A stretch of 64,000 nucleotides of DNA from CAZDDB01 sp963843285 (GTDB lineage Bacteria > Acidobacteriota > HRBIN11 > JAKEFK01): the NCBI GenBank assembly GCA_963843285.1, contig CAWJJO010000004.1, positions 71,715-135,714 of the forward strand. Direction: 5' to 3'. The notes beneath the pieces are model-generated. The model saw only the letters and a program-made list of their open reading frames with translations. It had not been told where the DNA came from and ran no database searches. How positions within the stretch are numbered: position 1 is the stretch's first letter; each line of letters begins with the position of its first letter. The position numbers and the translations under genes were made by a program. Positions 61,265-64,000 of this stretch are shown here, in pieces.

Positions 61265-61549
61265 TCACACTTCTTGCACGTCCAGATCTGAGATGCGAGC
61301 AAGCAAACCATAATCACGATCCTTGTGAAGTGTAAACCTTCCGCTTTTCTGTAACTTGATCACGCCGCATCTCGGAAAGGCTCCCTTCCCACAAACCGCT
61401 TCCGGCTAATTCCAAGATTCTCCGGGCCTTGATCCTTCGAACGAAGTCCTCCAAAGCCCGCTCCACGTCCGGGAGTACGTTCTTTCACCGCTCAACCGGG
61501 TAGCTTCCTCAAGAAGCTCCATATTCAACACAAGATTTGTACGTTTCAT
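61265..61549 (-). pseudogene. Decayed vapBC locus: frameshifted VapB joined to a VapC tail
   Basis: From ATG 61549: MKRTNLVLNMELLEEATRLS is the start of a VapB-type antitoxin. A frameshift follows near RTYSRT, after which the correct frame gives VERALEDFVRRIKARRILEL and GSGLWEGSLSEMRRD. In another frame LHKDRDYGLLARISDLDVQE is a VapC C-terminus, ending at 61265. The VapC catalytic half is missing. No other gene is visible in 61224-61650, although a short inverted repeat (GTGCAAGA / TCTTGCAC) lies at 61238-61279. Confidence 0.65.
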
Positions 61550-61650
61550 GTGTATTAGGTTAACCAGCTCCTCGGGACGGCGTCAAGAAGGGTAAGCCTG
61601 GGAAGATGGCCGTTTGACAGGCGAAATGCGATGCGCTAGTTTTTTAGCAC

Positions 61651-62481
61651 ATGAGCAAACAAGCAACGAATGCTCTTTTGAAACGTGGTGATTTTATAGG
61701 GAGGCTTTCCCGGGAGGTCGAGCTGCGAGAATTTATCCTGAAAGAGATTGTAGATCGAGCTGATGAAGAAGTCCCGCGCCACACACACAAGGATGCTCAC
61801 TTCCTATATATTGTTCACGGCCGTTACATTACCTCTGCGAGCGGCATGGATCAAACCTGCTCCTCTTCCACGTTAATCTTCAACCCAGCGGGGACGACTC
61901 ACCGCGATCACTTTCACACCAGAGGCGGGCGCTTTTTCACTGTTTCTCTGAAGCCTCACAGTCTCGACATGTTGCAACGATCCATCAATTTGATAGAACG
62001 CCCGGTCGGATTCTCTAATGGGGAAGTCACACGGCTTGGGTCCAAGCTCTATAAAGAATTTCAAAATGGGGATGAACTGTCTTCGCTTGTGATGGAGGGC
62101 TTGTTGCTCGAACTTTTGGGGCACACCTTACGGAGCCAGGTACGCGAAGATAAGTCCGCTCCGTGCTGGTTGCAACTAGCTCATCAATTGATCCAGGATC
62201 GCTTCACCGAGCCTTTGACTATCAGGGAAATTGCTCAGACAGTCGGGGCGCATCCCGTTTACCTGGTCAGCGCGTTTCGTAAACATTACCGATTTACGGT
62301 TGGAGAATACTTGCGCAAGTTACGCATCGAATTCGCTTGCCGGCAAATCTCACTCAACGACTCTCCGCTCTCACAAATTGCTGCTGCCGCCGGCTTCTAT
62401 GACCAGAGCCACTTTACGCGGACGTTCAAACGGCATACCGGCATGACGCCGACTGAATACCGCGCTATTTCCCGTCCGTAG
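61651..62481 (+). CDS. AraC-family transcriptional regulator, probably leaderless
   Basis: A 276-residue regulator. N-terminal cupin region (EVPRHTHKDAHFLYIVHGRY, FNPAGTTHRDHF), and a C-terminal AraC pair (LTIREIAQTVGAHPVYLVSAF and LSQIAAAAGFYDQSHFTRTFKRHTGMTP). TTGACA (61614-61619) and TAGTTT (61637-61642), 17 bp apart, would place the transcript start about 1-3 bases before the ATG, and no ribosome-binding site is present. It lies 95 bp upstream of the serine hydrolase gene on the same strand, which is its likely target. The inducer is unknown. Confidence 0.9.
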   Translation: MSKQATNALLKRGDFIGRLSREVELREFILKEIVDRADEEVPRHTHKDAHFLYIVHGRYITSASGMDQTCSSSTLIFNPAGTTHRDHFHTRGGRFFTVSLKPHSLDMLQRSINLIERPVGFSNGEVTRLGSKLYKEFQNGDELSSLVMEGLLLELLGHTLRSQVREDKSAPCWLQLAHQLIQDRFTEPLTIREIAQTVGAHPVYLVSAFRKHYRFTVGEYLRKLRIEFACRQISLNDSPLSQIAAAAGFYDQSHFTRTFKRHTGMTPTEYRAISRP

Positions 62482-62576
62482 TTTATCTGATACAAAATAC
62501 TTATTCTGGTGCAAGACGCATTTCCCTCCGAATGCTATGATCCGAGCAAGCATCGAAGTATTGAAGGATTTTTATC

Positions 62577-64000
62577 ATGAACAAACTCGTTCGGAGCCTA
62601 CTACCCTCCATCCTTGTCATCCTGAGCGTTGTCGCTCTTGTATTTCCTTCGACTGTCCAGACCCAAGATAACATCTCGATCAGCAGAAGTGAGTTGGAGT
62701 CTCTCTGTGATCCCATTTTCGCGGAGCAAATGGCGGACTTACATATCCCGGGAGCTGTGATTGCCGTAGTGAAAGACGGCAAGATTCTTTTCACCAAGGG
62801 TTACGGCTATGCAGATATTCAAAAGAAAACTCCCGTCGTTCCTGAAAAGACAATCTTCCGCATCGGTTCCATCACAAAAGTATTCACGGCAACGGCAGTT
62901 ATGCAGATGGCAGATCGTGGACAGATCAATCTAGCGGATGATGTAAACAAATATCTCAAGGGAGAGGTCAAAATTCCCGCGACCTACCCGCAACCAATCA
63001 CTTTCGCAAATTTGCTGGCGCATACTTCCGGCCTGGACGAAATCAGTCCCGGCAGAAGGACGGACGAAGAGAGGAAAGTGATTCCGCTGGGTGAATTCCT
63101 GCAGACCAGATTCGTAAGGCTACGACCGCCCGGCGAGGTCATCTTCTACAGCACCTATAACGCTGCCCTTGGCGGCCTCCTCGTTGAGCAAATTACTGAA
63201 ACACCTTTCAAGGACTATCTTCGGCAAAATATTTTTGAGCCGCTAGGAATGAGTCACTCAAGCATTGCAGCAGTTCAGCCACAATACAAACAGGATTTGG
63301 CGACAGGCTATGAATACGACGGCAAAGATTATCAAAAACTTCCCTTTCAATGGTTTCATACCTATCCGGCGTCTGACGTGAACAGCACCGCCACCGATAT
63401 GGCGCGGTTTATGTTGGCAAACCTGAGCGGTGGCGCTCTGGATGGAAAACGCATCCTGAGCGAACGCGCGATGGAAGAAATGCACAGCACTCATTTCAGA
63501 AATCATCCGCGCATCAACGGGTGGGCTTACGGTTTTTACGAAGGCGAGCAAAACAAGCTGCGCTATGTAGAGCATGGCGGTACCATGGATGACGGATATT
63601 CAGCAATGCTGACGCTCGTGCCGGGCCAGAATCTGGGTGTGTTTATTGCCTGCAACACGGAAACCGGCGGGGAGGATTTGGCCATAGCGGTGAAGACCGC
63701 CTTGTTCAATCACTGGTTTCCAGTAAGCGCAAAGCCGGAGATTTCAAAACGAATGACGGACCAGAGCCCGGAAACATTGAAACGGTTCGCAGGGAAGTAC
63801 CGCCCTTATATCTATTGCCATTCGTGTCCCGCGAATTCAGGCGCGTACGTTCCGGATCCTATGGAAGTGGCCGTCAATCAAGACGGAACGCTTGCCTTCC
63901 AGGATGAAAGATGGCAGCAAGTGGAACCGCTACTTTTTGAACTGGCAAGCGGACCGCGAGCTGGCAAGTTGTTGCTTGCCTTCCGCGCAAATTCAAAAGG
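62577..64000 (+). CDS. Serine hydrolase of the beta-lactamase/DD-peptidase (PF00144) family, cut by the window end
   Basis: A frame open from ATG 62577 (AAGGA site) to the end of the window, 474 complete codons visible. Signal peptide to about residue 29. Active-site motif S98-I-T-K101 (FRIGSITKVF), and the second motif reads FYSTYNAALGG, with Thr where relatives have Asn (YSN). A third motif region around EHGGTMDDGYSAM fits the HGG variant. Such proteins are esterases, D-amino-peptidases or penicillin-binding proteins. A further domain starts near residue 390. The C-terminus is outside the window. Confidence 0.88.
   Translation, partial: MNKLVRSLLPSILVILSVVALVFPSTVQTQDNISISRSELESLCDPIFAEQMADLHIPGAVIAVVKDGKILFTKGYGYADIQKKTPVVPEKTIFRIGSITKVFTATAVMQMADRGQINLADDVNKYLKGEVKIPATYPQPITFANLLAHTSGLDEISPGRRTDEERKVIPLGEFLQTRFVRLRPPGEVIFYSTYNAALGGLLVEQITETPFKDYLRQNIFEPLGMSHSSIAAVQPQYKQDLATGYEYDGKDYQKLPFQWFHTYPASDVNSTATDMARFMLANLSGGALDGKRILSERAMEEMHSTHFRNHPRINGWAYGFYEGEQNKLRYVEHGGTMDDGYSAMLTLVPGQNLGVFIACNTETGGEDLAIAVKTALFNHWFPVSAKPEISKRMTDQSPETLKRFAGKYRPYIYCHSCPANSGAYVPDPMEVAVNQDGTLAFQDERWQQVEPLLFELASGPRAGKLLLAFRANSK

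Overview
The window looks like a chromosomal segment of an Acidobacteriota bacterium, or a close uncultured relative. This is an inference from gene content, not from a marker gene. The supporting content is an 806-residue orphan MacB-like permease of the acidobacterial duplicated type, four Ser/Thr kinase genes or remnants (with propeller, membrane or TPR tails), a DUF5916 outer-membrane protein, an M13 peptidase, and many small dispersed palindromic repeats in the gaps. No rRNA, tRNA or CRISPR array was seen. Two genes run off the ends: the M13 peptidase on the left and a serine hydrolase on the right.

Layout. 1-10 kb: M13 peptidase, kinase-propeller protein, a secreted kinase-fold-like protein, a metallo-hydrolase divergent from a MetR-like regulator coupled to a DapB-like protein, and a DinB/TetR pair. 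10.1-11.9 kb: an IS110-group insertion sequence that splits a REP-like repeat and carries a structured leader with bridge-RNA features. 12-19 kb: a PrsW remnant, a membrane-anchored kinase, a TetR gene inside a 31-bp palindrome, and the orphan permease. 19.3-24.3 kb: a class I lanthipeptide locus with an intact lanC, a lanB broken by several indels, and short degenerate ORFs where a precursor might be sought.

24.3-33.6 kb: a redox block. It holds a CoA-disulfide-reductase/rhodanese protein, then a porin-cytochrome fusion of the Cyc2 type and a small monoheme cytochrome behind a sigma-54-type promoter with two upstream inverted repeats. Converging on these is an operon for a cytochrome bc complex: a GltD-like flavoprotein with two 4Fe-4S clusters, Rieske protein, b6-type cytochrome b and hexaheme cytochrome c. 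Together they could carry electrons from an extracellular donor through the periplasm to quinone and on to NAD(P)H. That path is inferred.

33.7-52.2 kb: TonB receptor, an anti-sigma-like protein without a neighbouring sigma gene, a kinase gene that lost its catalytic core, a RelE/ParE-type toxin-antitoxin pair, a secreted PIMT coupled to a membrane spermidine-synthase-like protein, NDH-2, a kinase-TPR protein, a TPR protein, DUF5916 and an ArsR-type regulator. 52.2-64 kb: a kelch remnant, a B3-type metallo-beta-lactamase with Gln in the zinc motif, three small secreted proteins, PhoD with an AraC regulator, an isochorismatase-GlxA-MBL operon, a decayed vapBC, another AraC regulator and a serine hydrolase. 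Several regulators sit next to clear palindromes or phased repeats, and these are listed as regulatory sites.
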